NCBI GenBank assembly: GCA_016712465.1
Contig: JADJQZ010000001.1
Span: forward strand, 6,758,001 to 6,822,000
DNA from: Candidatus Obscuribacter sp.
GTDB lineage: Bacteria; Cyanobacteriota; Vampirovibrionia; Obscuribacterales; Obscuribacteraceae
Reading direction: 5' to 3'
DNA: 64,000 nt
In this document: positions 1 to 7,891 of the stretch, in pieces
Numbering within the stretch: the stretch's first letter is position 1
Layout of the letters: each line of letters starts with the position of its first letter
The notes under the pieces: generated by a model
The model's input: the letters and a program-made list of their open reading frames with translations, nothing else
What the model was told of the DNA's origin: nothing
Databases searched by the model: none
Made by a program: the position numbers and the translations under genes

Positions 1-1
1 G

Positions 2-580
2 GGCGGGGTAATCAACACCGGCACTGTGATCAACACCGGTGGTGGAGCCTTTTTCGGTGGGGATGTTATTTGCGGCGGGGATTTCATTGCCGGAGACAAA
101 ATCTGCACTGAAGACACCGCCGCTGCTTCTCTGGAATGCATCGAGATTACCGTGCCGCAGGACTATGCCGGTAGTCTCAATCTGGTATGGAGCGGTTCTG
201 TAGAGGCAGATCTCGGGGATTTCTCCGCGGGCTCGATCAATTTGAGCGGTTCAGGCAACGCCAGAATTGATGCCGGAAGACTGGAGGGGCTGGATGTCTT
301 TGAATTGAAGGCGAGAGGTTCCACCTACTTGAACTGCCGTTCTATTCGCACGGCTGTCTTTTCATACGAAAGCGAGGGAAGTGGCAGTGCCACGATCCAG
401 GCTTTGCGTGCAGAGGTTGTGAATGTCTCGGTTTCCGGCGTCTGCCGCCTCTCTGTGGATGCTGGCGGTGCTCGTTGCGGCAGTGTCAAGGCTAGCGGCT
501 GTTCCACGGTGGAGTTCAGGGGCGACTTCAAGAAGCTCAAGGCTGAGCGTTCACTCACGTCTGCCGTGACCATCGGCTGA
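2..580 (+). CDS. Partial repeat-rich protein with GD-repeat N-terminus and DUF2807-like beta-helix
   Basis: The reading frame is open to the left edge, so the 5' end is missing; a GTG at 26 is possible but the upstream frame continues the same repeat (VINTGTVINTGG). The visible N-terminus has the glycine/aspartate repeat pattern FFGGDVICGGDFIAGDKI, of a type seen in cyanobacterial and other bacterial NACHT/STAND-type proteins (from memory). About 150 residues of alternating short beta-strands rich in S, G and V follow, resembling the DUF2807 right-handed beta-helix fold. The end is well defined by TGA at 578-580. Function is unknown. A surface or scaffold role is possible; the repeat motif hints at conflict or signalling proteins, but that is inference. 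Confidence 0.6.
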   Translation, partial: GGVINTGTVINTGGGAFFGGDVICGGDFIAGDKICTEDTAAASLECIEITVPQDYAGSLNLVWSGSVEADLGDFSAGSINLSGSGNARIDAGRLEGLDVFELKARGSTYLNCRSIRTAVFSYESEGSGSATIQALRAEVVNVSVSGVCRLSVDAGGARCGSVKASGCSTVEFRGDFKKLKAERSLTSAVTIG

Positions 581-596
581 TTGTTGAACGGACAAA

Positions 597-629
597 GAAG
601 GGAGCGAGCACGTCTGTCTCTCTCCCTTC
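597..629. other. Intergenic hairpin before the 665 gene
   Basis: Perfect 8-bp inverted repeat, gaagggag (597-604) and ctcccttc (622-629), ending 35 nt before the next start codon. No U-run follows. It is one of a series of similarly placed junction hairpins in this window. Confidence 0.5.
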
Positions 630-664
630 GCAATTTCAAGAACTTAAATTTAGAAGGTAGAGCT

Positions 665-1219
665 ATGAAAACAATTGTGGTTGCAGGTGTAAATTGGAAA
701 ATTATTGAAGGAATTTATTACGCGAGGATTGGCATTAACCAGCTCCGTATCGACATTACAAAAGGAGATGGTTATATGTCCGGCATTTGGTTGCTCACCG
801 CCGAGAACGGTTGGGTCTGTCTGGGTAATTGCCACGGTAAGGGCGAGAATGAGGCATTCAAGGCAGCTGTGGAGTTAGTGGAATGTCTCTACGTGATCCC
901 CAATACGTCTAATGATCCGTGGCGCAAAAGGCTAAATTCAAAGTGCCCTGAAAAAGTTTTTTATGCGCGCCTGGATGGAGTTCGGACCTTGCGCATCGAG
1001 ACCGACGCTTTCCGTTATCCGTCTTACTGTGCTGTGCTTTCTATCCTTGGAGAAGACGAGTGGCATGTACTGCGTGTTATCACTATCCGCGGACAGGATG
1101 AACGCGGTGAAGAGGAAGAGCGTGAGAAACGTAAGTCTGATGCGTTAGAGGCCTTGATCGAACATGCGGCCATGCTTTATCCAGGTCGCCTCAGCGAGGT
1201 CCATTTCTTTAGTGCGTGA
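665..1219 (+). CDS. Unknown protein with two internal repeats (184 aa)
   Basis: Start at the ATG at 665, preceded by gaaggtagagct; the longer frame from 581 lacks a good ribosome binding site and overlaps the intergenic hairpin. I do not recognise a family. The protein looks like a duplicated domain: residues about 15-80 (IYYARIGINQLRIDI ... AAVELVECLY) match about 100-175 (VFYARLDGVRTLRIET ... ALIEHAAMLY) in pattern of beta-strands followed by a helix. No signal peptide or membrane segment. It is likely a small cytosolic alpha/beta protein; function unknown. Confidence 0.7.
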   Translation: MKTIVVAGVNWKIIEGIYYARIGINQLRIDITKGDGYMSGIWLLTAENGWVCLGNCHGKGENEAFKAAVELVECLYVIPNTSNDPWRKRLNSKCPEKVFYARLDGVRTLRIETDAFRYPSYCAVLSILGEDEWHVLRVITIRGQDERGEEEEREKRKSDALEALIEHAAMLYPGRLSEVHFFSA

Positions 1220-1318
1220 TGGGCTGATGGATGAGCCTGAGCACTAAGCATTGAGTGTAACGTCAACTGTGGAACCTGATAGGTAAGGATTCAAGGTCTT
1301 GATTCCTGTATCTTCTGT

Positions 1319-1348
1319 GAGAGCACGGCCGCTAAAGGCAGTGCTCTC
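1319..1348. other. Intergenic hairpin before the tiny basic ORF
   Basis: gagagcac (1319-1326) pairs perfectly with gtgctctc (1341-1348). It ends 14 nt before the ATG at 1363 and just upstream of its gggagg ribosome binding site. No U-run follows. Confidence 0.5.
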
Positions 1349-1362
1349 GCGGGAGGCACGGA

Positions 1363-1431
1363 ATGAGTGTGGCTTTGAAAAAAAATATGCGAAGAGCTAC
1401 GAAAAGGGGTAGTAGGGTGATGGCAAAATAG
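1363..1431 (+). CDS. Possible 22-aa basic microprotein
   Basis: The frame MSVALKKNMRRATKRGSRVM (then AK) begins at the ATG at 1363 behind a very good ribosome binding site (gggaggcacgg) and ends at TAG 1429-1431. It is strongly basic with no acidic residue. It has the same junction layout as larger genes here: hairpin, ribosome binding site, ORF, then a strong inverted repeat at 1456-1492. It could be a real microprotein or the start of an interrupted gene; length alone cannot settle this. Confidence 0.35.
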   Translation: MSVALKKNMRRATKRGSRVMAK

Positions 1432-1455
1432 TGAATTTTGGAATTATTGGGCTCA

Positions 1456-1492
1456 AAGGGCATCGAAAAGGTTGTTTCTTTTCGATGCCCTT
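1456..1492. terminator. Bidirectional terminator-like hairpin
   Basis: Perfect 15-bp inverted repeat aagggcatcgaaaag / cttttcgatgccctt with a 7-nt loop, lying between convergent genes (plus genes to 1431, minus gene ending at 1526). The position and length fit a shared terminator, although neither side has a long U-run. Confidence 0.7.
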
Positions 1493-1525
1493 CGACTTGC
1501 CCAATTCACATGGAATGTGGTTTTC

Positions 1526-2035
1526 TCAGCCTGCCGAGAGAGCTGCTTCAGTGGCCTGGCGCCATTCCTTGCCCGGACTCTCGCTGATGAATTGCAGCAA
1601 GCCCTGGTTGAGCAGGGCTGCTTTGGTGTCATCGGGGCAAAGCAGGTCCTCGGCTTGCACCATATGCGCCACCGCCAGGCAGGCAAACAAGACAAGCTGA
1701 TTGATGGCGCACCGGGCGCCGGCGTTCAGCATGCGCTTGTTGTACTCGTCCTGGGAACTGTTGGCGATACAGGCCACGCCCGCCTGGTTGAGGCGTGCCA
1801 CTACGGCTTCGCCCAGGGGCTCGGTATGCCCGCTGGGTCCGTCCAACTCACCGTCCACGATGGCCAGGTCGTAGTCGGTATCGAGGCTGACGGCATCTCC
1901 TGTGGGAGAAATGGCTACGAGCGCCTGCACGTCTTTGAAGCCGGTCACCCAGGTTACCTGGTGACCGCTCTGGCTAAGGGTTTTCGCCTCCAGGCTGCCA
2001 ATTGCCCGGAAGTCTTGAACAATTAGAGTTTTCAT
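1526..2035 (-). CDS. Response-regulator-receiver-like protein (169 aa)
   Basis: Start chosen at the ATG at 2035 (MKTLIVQDF); the upstream TTG at 2074 lies inside a hairpin. The N-terminal ~120 residues read like a degenerate CheY/REC fold: a hydrophobic first strand with one acidic residue (LIVQD), a strand ending in a possible phospho-acceptor Asp (DYDLAIVDGELDG, about residues 56-68), and later strands. The conserved Lys and paired N-terminal acids of active receivers are not clear. The C-terminal ~50 residues are helical. It lies downstream of a PP2C phosphatase gene on the same strand, so a signalling role is plausible but unproven. Confidence 0.55.
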   Translation of the reverse strand: MKTLIVQDFRAIGSLEAKTLSQSGHQVTWVTGFKDVQALVAISPTGDAVSLDTDYDLAIVDGELDGPSGHTEPLGEAVVARLNQAGVACIANSSQDEYNKRMLNAGARCAINQLVLFACLAVAHMVQAEDLLCPDDTKAALLNQGLLQFISESPGKEWRQATEAALSAG

Positions 2036-2062
2036 GGCGAAGCACCGTGTTTTGATCCTTTC

Positions 2063-2079
2063 AGCCTTTTTCAAAGGCT
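2063..2079. other. Short intergenic hairpin
   Basis: agccttt / aaaggct with a 3-nt loop between the minus-strand genes ending at 2102 and starting at 2035. Same placement as other junction hairpins. Confidence 0.4.
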
Positions 2080-2101
2080 AATAGCTTGGGTGTTGATGGA
2101 A

Positions 2102-2536
2102 CTAGTTTTCCAGAGTGAGACCTTCGTCTGCGTAGACGCGGTGCAGGAGCTCCAGAGTCTCGCGGGCGTGGCGCAGCGCCAGTTCCGCTTGGGCGAGCAA
2201 CAGGTCGAGACACTGAGCCTCGCTGAGCTTGCTGCGCTGGGCCAGGGTCTGTCCGTTTTCCAGGAAGCGTTCGTAGGCGTCCCGGTTTTCCACGTGCTCC
2301 CGGGGCTTGGCGGGACCACCGGCGTTGGTTGGTACGACGGTGGCCGCTCGCGCTCGCTCGAGGGCGTAGTCGAGGTGGTACTGGGCCACCACGGCGGCGG
2401 CGTGCAACTTCTCGTTATTGTTCTTGAGAGCGCGACCCTCGTCTGCTTGCAGACGAGTATCGAGGGTCAAGAGTTCGTGGATGAGGTTGAGAGCGGCGCT
2501 GCGGCAGTGGTGAAAGCGGTTGGTGTACGAAGCCAT
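2102..2536 (-). CDS. Unknown helical protein (144 aa)
   Basis: Starts at the ATG at 2536 with caggagac just upstream. I do not recognise the family. It is predicted almost entirely alpha-helical, with Leu/Ala/Glu-rich helices at the N-terminus (residues about 10-70) and C-terminus (about 95-140: AQCLDLLLAQAELALRHA) separated by a Pro/Gly linker near residues 65-80. No membrane segment. It lies between the PP2C phosphatase and the receiver-like gene, all in one direction, with hairpins at both junctions, so it may be part of the same signalling unit. Confidence 0.65.
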   Translation of the reverse strand: MASYTNRFHHCRSAALNLIHELLTLDTRLQADEGRALKNNNEKLHAAAVVAQYHLDYALERARAATVVPTNAGGPAKPREHVENRDAYERFLENGQTLAQRSKLSEAQCLDLLLAQAELALRHARETLELLHRVYADEGLTLEN

Positions 2537-2573
2537 TGGTCAGTCTCCTGAAATTGAGGGTGAAAGCTAATGC

Positions 2574-2601
2574 AACAAGCGGCTCGACGAAGCCGCTTGT
2601 T
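2574..2601. terminator. Intercistronic hairpin downstream of the phosphatase gene
   Basis: Perfect 11-bp stem aacaagcggct / agccgcttgtt with a 6-nt loop between the stop of the PP2C gene and the start at 2536 (minus strand). Only a weak T-rich tail follows, so it may be an attenuating or processing hairpin rather than a full terminator. Confidence 0.55.
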
Positions 2602-2633
2602 TGATAGAAACTGTCGGGAAAGACTTTGACTCC

Positions 2634-3455
2634 TTAGAGCCCAAGCCAGGACCAGAGCCGGTGCCCCCAGCTGCGGCAGGTGTTCGAAATACCGGCCGCC
2701 ACCACGGTGACGTTGTCGCGAGCACCGGCCTGGAGGGCCTCTTGCAGCAGTCCGTTCACCAGTTCTTCCATCGTTGCCGGTTTGCTCAGGTGGGAGCCCA
2801 TGAGCGCCGGTGAGACGGAGTTGTTCAGACCGTCGCTACAAGCCAGTACGATGTCGCCTCCTTTCAGGGGTTCCTCCATGTAGTCCGGTTCCACTCGCTT
2901 TACACCAAGGGAACGAGTGATGACGTTGGAGCCGTGTCCGGAGGTTTCGCTGCGAAGCTCCTGCCGGGTCATTTTGCCGAGGCGATAGAGTTCGTAGTTG
3001 ACTGTGTGGTCGTCGTTCAACTGCAGCAGGTTGCCCTGCCGCATCAAATAGACGCGGCTGTCCCCCACCCAGGCAATGTGCAGGCGCTGTCTGCCGATGT
3101 AGACCAGAGTGAGGGTGGTGCCCATGCGGTTTCGGCCGCTGGCTGAACCGTTCAGGGCGGCGATGTCGCTGTTGGCCTTTTCAATGGCCTCAAGAAGCAG
3201 GTTCTTGATGGCTGCGGAAACTGCGGAAGGTTCCTCGTTCTTGTCGGCCAGGTCGTTCAAGATCGGCTGGGCAAGCGCCGCCACTGAACTGACGGCCTGG
3301 GCGCTGGCCTGGTCGCCTCCGGCATGCCCGCCCATACCGTCGGCCACCACCAGCAGTCGGCCCCCGCAGAGAATGCTGAAGGCATCCTCATTGTTTTCCC
3401 TGCCGCCGATGTGGGTGACTCCTGCTGCCCGTACAGTCTGGATGTTGCTACTCAC
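2634..3455 (-). CDS. PP2C-family serine/threonine protein phosphatase
   Basis: Metal-dependent phosphatase removing phosphate from Ser/Thr in proteins. The motifs are in order: RENNEDAF (about residues 19-26), VVADGMGGHAGG (36-47), GTTLTLVYI, AWVGDSRVYL, ITRSLGV, ACSDGLNNS and ARDNVTVV. These supply the conserved metal-binding aspartates. Start chosen at the GTG at 3455, with tcaagg 8 nt upstream; the frame is open 79 codons further but that part lacks PP2C similarity. The length of 273 aa fits stand-alone bacterial PP2C. The C-terminus adds a short Trp-rich tail (RSWGHRLWSWLGL) that could contact membrane or a partner. A J-like/pseudokinase gene at 35557 could be functionally related, but the two are 32 kb apart. 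Confidence 0.92.
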   Translation of the reverse strand: MSSNIQTVRAAGVTHIGGRENNEDAFSILCGGRLLVVADGMGGHAGGDQASAQAVSSVAALAQPILNDLADKNEEPSAVSAAIKNLLLEAIEKANSDIAALNGSASGRNRMGTTLTLVYIGRQRLHIAWVGDSRVYLMRQGNLLQLNDDHTVNYELYRLGKMTRQELRSETSGHGSNVITRSLGVKRVEPDYMEEPLKGGDIVLACSDGLNNSVSPALMGSHLSKPATMEELVNGLLQEALQAGARDNVTVVAAGISNTCRSWGHRLWSWLGL

Positions 3456-4050
3456 TGTGAGTGTCCTTGAATAGGAGACTGAAAATGCCGCGCAGCTTGC
3501 CGGCGCTGTCCCTGGGACAGCACTGGCAGGCAGGCTCGAGCACACCTCGAACCGGCGGCCTAAACCGAATTCCTCACTGGAATTCAATTTGTTTAGCTGT
3601 GCCTGAAAAGTGGGCTTTTCTGTGTTGGTTTTCTCTTGGAAAAATCTTGAAGTGATGTCTCGATGATAGGTATCTGCGCCAGGCTGAAACAAGCCTCTTG
3701 TGAGGTCTTTTGCATTAAAGCTTGCCTGCGGGGCTGTTAAATCGTGTTTTGGAAATTGCGCTAGCTAGCAATAGCAGGAGCGGGGGAAAGCGAGAGTCCG
3801 TCCTGGTTTTGGGGCGCGCAGGCACGCAAAAGCGGCACCGAATACGGTGTCGCTTCTGCGTTCTTCAAAAACTAACGGGCTTCCCTGTCTGGAGTGACAA
3901 GGAAGATACTAGTGAAGGACTGTTTCAAACTTGTTGCTGTGTACTAAGAAAAATAGCTGTTTTTCTTAGTGCCTTTAATGCCGCATTGGAGTGGGTTTAA
4001 CAGGATTGGTTCGTCGCCGGACTTAAAGAATAGACCGGTCGGCTGCTGTA
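3456..4050. other. Intergenic stretch between PP2C and aconitase genes
   Basis: No convincing gene. It contains three good inverted repeats: 3505-3521 (gctgtcc/ggacagc), 3830-3855 (11 bp with one GU) and 3943-3970 (actaagaaaaa/tttttcttagt, perfect). It also contains gcgctagctagcaatagc at 3758-3775, which recurs with one mismatch upstream of the citrate synthase gene. Presumably it holds the leader and promoter of the minus-strand PP2C gene. Confidence 0.5.
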
Positions 4051-4054
4051 TCTC

Positions 4055-4092
4055 AAAAAAAGAGGAGGATCTCCTTGTTGGGGAGATCCTCC
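4055..4092 (-). terminator. Rho-independent terminator of the aconitase gene
   Basis: Reading on the minus strand: ggaggatctcc, 7-nt loop, ggagatcctcc (perfect 11 bp), then tctttttttgag. It sits 41 nt past the aconitase stop codon. A classical intrinsic terminator. Confidence 0.9.
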
Positions 4093-4132
4093 ATGCAAAT
4101 TACGGCAGTGTCGTCAGGTCAGAAGTAAAAGA

Positions 4133-6613
4133 TTACTCCCAGCCCAGGCTTTCCAGAAATTTGCGGAAGAAACTCTTGAGCTTCTCCATAAATCCGGTTT
4201 TCGGCTTGACCACAGGCTTGTCCTCTGCGGCAGGCTTTTCCTCCGCTGTGGCAACGGTTGGCTTGACCGTGCCGTGGTCGCAGTTGGTGTGATCGGTGGC
4301 ACTACAGAAAGGCGCTTCTTCGGCAGTTGTTGCCTTCTCCCGCTTCGTGCGCACGAAGTTCAAGAAGGAACCTTCTTTGAACCAGCGAATCTGTTCGTCG
4401 CCCATGCCGTGGCTGACCATGATGGTCTCGCTGCTTCCATCGGCGTGAGTGATGACGGCCTGCAGATTCACTTCCGGGGCAAGCGACTGCAAGCCCAAGA
4501 GCGAAAGTTTGTCACCAGGCTGGAAGCGCTCATAGTCATTGGCGTCCACGAAGGTGAGAGCCAGCATACCCTGCTTCCACAGGTTGCTTCTGTGAATGCG
4601 GGCAAAGCTTCTGGCAATGACAGCCAGACCGCCCAGATAGCGCGGAGACATGGCGGCGTGCTCGCGGCTGCTGCCTTCACCATAGTTGGTGTCACCGATG
4701 ACTACCCAGCCCAGACCCTGCTCTTTGTAGGAGCGGGCAATCTGCGGCAGAGGCTGCTTTTCGCCGTTGGTCAGGTTGATGCCTGTGCCGACCTCACCGG
4801 TGAAGCTGTTGACGACGCGGCTGAACATATTGTTGGAAATATTGTCCAGGTGCCCGCGGAAGCGCAACCACTCCACGCCGGCCGGTGAGATGTGGTCGGT
4901 GGTGCATTTGCCCTTGGCTTTGAGGAGAACCGGCAAACCCACCAGGTCCGCACCGCTCCAGGCGGGGAACGGCGAGAGCAATTGCAGGCGCGCGCTCTTG
5001 GGCGAGACCATCACTGCCGTTTGCTCCGCATCGCCGCTGGTGCCGACGATGGCTTCCGCATCGGCGATGAAGCCGTTCGGCGGCAGAGCGGCAGCTTGAG
5101 GCGGGCTGAGCTTGAATTCCTTGCCGTCAGCGCCGACAAGCGAATCCGTGAGCGGATTGAAGTCCAGTCTGCCGGCCAGGGCGAAAGCGGTGACGATTTC
5201 CGGACTGGCAATGAAGGCGTGGGTAGCCGGATTGTTGTCGTTGCGTCCTTTGAAGGGGCGGTTGAAGGAGTTGATGATCGAGTTCGGTTCACCGTCCTTG
5301 ACGTCGGAACGTTGCCACTGCCCGATGCAAGGTCCGCAGGCATTGGCCAGCACCTGGGCGCCGATGGCTTCGAAGTCGGAGAGCTGACCGTCGCGCTCGA
5401 TGGTGTTGTAGATCTGGGTGGAGCCGGGGGTGACCAGGAAGCCGCAAGCAACCTTCAGTCCGGCTGCCTGAGCCTGTCTGGCAATGTGCGCTGCTCTGCC
5501 CATATCTTCGTAGCTGGAATTGGTGCAGCTACCGATCAAGGCGTAGCTCAAGTTGAGCGGATAGCCCTTTTCCTTTGCTTCAGCGGCAAACTGAGAAAGC
5601 GGACGAGCCAGGTCTGGGGTGAAGGGACCGACGATGTGGGGTTCCAGAGTGGACAGGTCGATTTCGATGAAACGGTCGAAATACTTCTCAGGCTCAGCTT
5701 CCACTTCGGCGTCGGCTCGCAGCAGCTCCTTATGGGCTTCGGCAGCTTCAGCCAGATGGGGACGTCCGGTGGCTGTCAGATACTGGCCGGCCTTGGCGGT
5801 ATAAGGGAAGACCGAAGTGGTGGCTCCCAGCTCCGCTCCCATGTTGGCGATGGTGGCCTGGCCGGTAGCGCCGATACTCTCGGTATCGCCGAAGTACTCG
5901 ATGATGGCCGAGGTGCCGCCGGCGGCGCCGAGGATGCCGGCCAGCTTCAAGATGATGTCTTTGGGCGCCGTCCAGCCGTTCATGGTGCCCTTCAGCTTGA
6001 CGCCGATGAGCAGAGGCCAGGTGAGACTCCAGGGCTCGCCTGCCATCACTTCCACGGCATCGGCACCACCCACGCCTATGGCCAACATGCTCAGACCGCC
6101 GGCATTGGGAGTATGGGAGTCGGTGCCCACCATGAGCGCACCAGGAAAGGCCAGGTTTTCCAGAATCACCTGGTGAATGATGCCCTTGCCCGGTGCACCG
6201 AAGGAGATGCCGTGGGCAGCCGCTGCCGACTTGAGAAAGTCGTAGACCTCGTTGTTCTCACCGAAGGCATCGATGAGGTCGAGCTTGGCACCGGCGCGAG
6301 CGCGAATCAGGTGGTCGCAGTGAATGGAGGTAGGCACGGCCACTTGCTTGAGCCCGGCTTGCATGTACTGCAGCATAGCCATCTGGGCAGTGGCATCTTG
6401 CATGGCCACGCGGTCAGGCAGAAGCGCAACCTGAGTTTTGCCGCGCACGGGCAGCTCCGACCAGGTAGACAGTTGTCCTTTGTCGAAGAGGTGCGCAAGC
6501 AGAATCTTCTCGGTAAGAGTAAGGGGGCGCTGGAAGCGCTTACGAGCTTCAGCCAGAACTTGCGAGAAGGACTGGTAGAAAGCTGTTGTGGACTTTTGCT
6601 TATGCGATTGCAT
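4133..6613 (-). CDS. acn: Aconitate hydratase with unusual C-terminal extension
   Basis: Converts citrate to isocitrate through cis-aconitate in the TCA cycle; needs a [4Fe-4S] cluster. Cluster cysteines are visible at about residue 363 (GSCTNSS) and 426/429 (NACGPCIGQW). The swivel domain has TDHISPAG and GEGSSREHAA. Start at the ATG at 6613 with gggag upstream; the track-length start at 6655 is less likely. The 826-aa length exceeds mitochondrial-type aconitase (about 750) by a tail from about residue 755: a Cys/His cluster (FCSATDHTNCDHG), a Lys/Pro/Glu linker, and a terminal amphipathic helix (GFMEKLKSFFRKFLESLGWE). The tail may target or tether the enzyme. The next gene upstream is citrate synthase, the preceding step, 114 nt away. 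Confidence 0.95.
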   Translation of the reverse strand: MQSHKQKSTTAFYQSFSQVLAEARKRFQRPLTLTEKILLAHLFDKGQLSTWSELPVRGKTQVALLPDRVAMQDATAQMAMLQYMQAGLKQVAVPTSIHCDHLIRARAGAKLDLIDAFGENNEVYDFLKSAAAAHGISFGAPGKGIIHQVILENLAFPGALMVGTDSHTPNAGGLSMLAIGVGGADAVEVMAGEPWSLTWPLLIGVKLKGTMNGWTAPKDIILKLAGILGAAGGTSAIIEYFGDTESIGATGQATIANMGAELGATTSVFPYTAKAGQYLTATGRPHLAEAAEAHKELLRADAEVEAEPEKYFDRFIEIDLSTLEPHIVGPFTPDLARPLSQFAAEAKEKGYPLNLSYALIGSCTNSSYEDMGRAAHIARQAQAAGLKVACGFLVTPGSTQIYNTIERDGQLSDFEAIGAQVLANACGPCIGQWQRSDVKDGEPNSIINSFNRPFKGRNDNNPATHAFIASPEIVTAFALAGRLDFNPLTDSLVGADGKEFKLSPPQAAALPPNGFIADAEAIVGTSGDAEQTAVMVSPKSARLQLLSPFPAWSGADLVGLPVLLKAKGKCTTDHISPAGVEWLRFRGHLDNISNNMFSRVVNSFTGEVGTGINLTNGEKQPLPQIARSYKEQGLGWVVIGDTNYGEGSSREHAAMSPRYLGGLAVIARSFARIHRSNLWKQGMLALTFVDANDYERFQPGDKLSLLGLQSLAPEVNLQAVITHADGSSETIMVSHGMGDEQIRWFKEGSFLNFVRTKREKATTAEEAPFCSATDHTNCDHGTVKPTVATAEEKPAAEDKPVVKPKTGFMEKLKSFFRKFLESLGWE

Positions 6614-6727
6614 ATTTACTCCCGCTTGGTAGCGTTTCGAAAAGGAGGGGCGCACGCGTCTGTAGGCGTGACGTCCCTCCGCATTAGTGTTTAGTTTGTG
6701 CCGGTGCGGGTTCCTAGCAGTCGGCGC

Positions 6728-7891
6728 TTACTCGGCAGGCATTTCGCCGGTGTACTGGGAGAGCGGCCGATAGATCTTGTTGTCTTTGATCTGTTCGACG
6801 ATGTGCTCACCCCAGCCGATGATGCGGCTGACGCAGAAGGTGGAGCTGAAGAGATTGCGGGGGATGCCCACATGCTCCAGCGCCACAGCCGTCCAGAACT
6901 CCACGTTGACGCGCAGAGTGCGCACGGGCTTGTTCTCAGCAGCGGCGCGCTGAATCTGTTTCTCTTCCAGGGCTTTCAGGGCTGCCTGTTCGGTGACTTT
7001 GGCCAGCTCGATGCGGGGACCGTTCTGACGTTCAGCCACACGCTTGAGCGTCATGGCCCTTGGGTCGTCGGTGCGGTAGATGCGGTGTCCGAAGCCCATG
7101 AGAGGGATCTTGGCAGCCAGCTGTGCACGCACCCAGGCATCCGCGTTCTCGCAAGTGCCGATGGCGTCCAGCATGTCCAGTACGGGACCGGGAGCGCCGC
7201 CATGCAGCGGGCCGGAGAGAGTGGCCACACCGCTGGTGAGTGCGGCACCGACATCGGCGCCGGTGGAAGCGGTGACCCGAGAGGCGAAGGTGGAGGCGTT
7301 CAAACCATGGTCCATGGTCAGAATCAGATAGGTCTCCACGGCGCGCAGGTCTTCGGGCGAAGGCTTCTTGCCGCTGACGCCCCAGAGGTAGCGCTCAGCG
7401 TAGCCGCTGTTCAGGGTTTTGACGCGGGGGCGGCGGCCTGTGTGCAGCACTTCCACGATGGCCGGAGCCAGGGCGCACAGGGCGATCACTTCTTCCGTCA
7501 CCTCTTCCACAGGGCGATTCAGCCAGGGCTTGTAACCGCGCTTGTTGGAAATGGCGGAAAGAGCGGTGCGGAAGGCGGAAAGCGGCTCAGGACCGCGCAA
7601 CTTCTTGATCAGGTTGACTTCATCGGCCGGCAGCACACCGAGCTTTTCCACCTTGGCTTTGAAGGCGGCCAGTTCGGCGGGATTGGGCAGGCGCCCTTCA
7701 TGCAGAAGGAACCAGACCTCTTCGATGGTGTTGTTTTCAGCCAGATTGACGGCGTTGTGGCCGGCAAGAATGAGTTTGCCTTCTTTTCCAAGCACTTCGC
7801 TCAGTCTGGTGCGGCAGGCGGTGACGCCTTCAAGACCAGGGGAGAAGGTTTTGGCAGTGTTGTCAGGGGTGGGGTTAGCGTTAGCGTTCAT
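6728..7891 (-). CDS. gltA: Citrate synthase
   Basis: Condenses acetyl-CoA with oxaloacetate to citrate; soluble. At 387 aa it is the short type I form. The catalytic and substrate histidines are at residues 195 (MDHGLNAST), 230 (GPLHGGAPG) and 269 (GFGHRIYRTDDPRA). The position usually holding the catalytic Asp (N-V-D-F) reads NVEFW, so Glu331 replaces Asp; I believe some other members have this too, but it should be checked. ATG start at 7891. It lies upstream of aconitase on the same strand and is probably co-transcribed. A 2-methylcitrate synthase activity cannot be excluded from sequence. Confidence 0.94.
   Translation of the reverse strand: MNANANPTPDNTAKTFSPGLEGVTACRTRLSEVLGKEGKLILAGHNAVNLAENNTIEEVWFLLHEGRLPNPAELAAFKAKVEKLGVLPADEVNLIKKLRGPEPLSAFRTALSAISNKRGYKPWLNRPVEEVTEEVIALCALAPAIVEVLHTGRRPRVKTLNSGYAERYLWGVSGKKPSPEDLRAVETYLILTMDHGLNASTFASRVTASTGADVGAALTSGVATLSGPLHGGAPGPVLDMLDAIGTCENADAWVRAQLAAKIPLMGFGHRIYRTDDPRAMTLKRVAERQNGPRIELAKVTEQAALKALEEKQIQRAAAENKPVRTLRVNVEFWTAVALEHVGIPRNLFSSTFCVSRIIGWGEHIVEQIKDNKIYRPLSQYTGEMPAE

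Noticed and set aside
3722..4000. A 92-codon plus frame between PP2C and aconitase
   Set aside because: No ribosome binding site, and it spans two strong inverted repeats.
4892..6694. A 600-codon open frame on the plus strand opposite aconitase
   Set aside because: It is a shadow of the aconitase gene: the minus-strand frame has all aconitase motifs, and the plus frame has no ribosome binding site or known domain.
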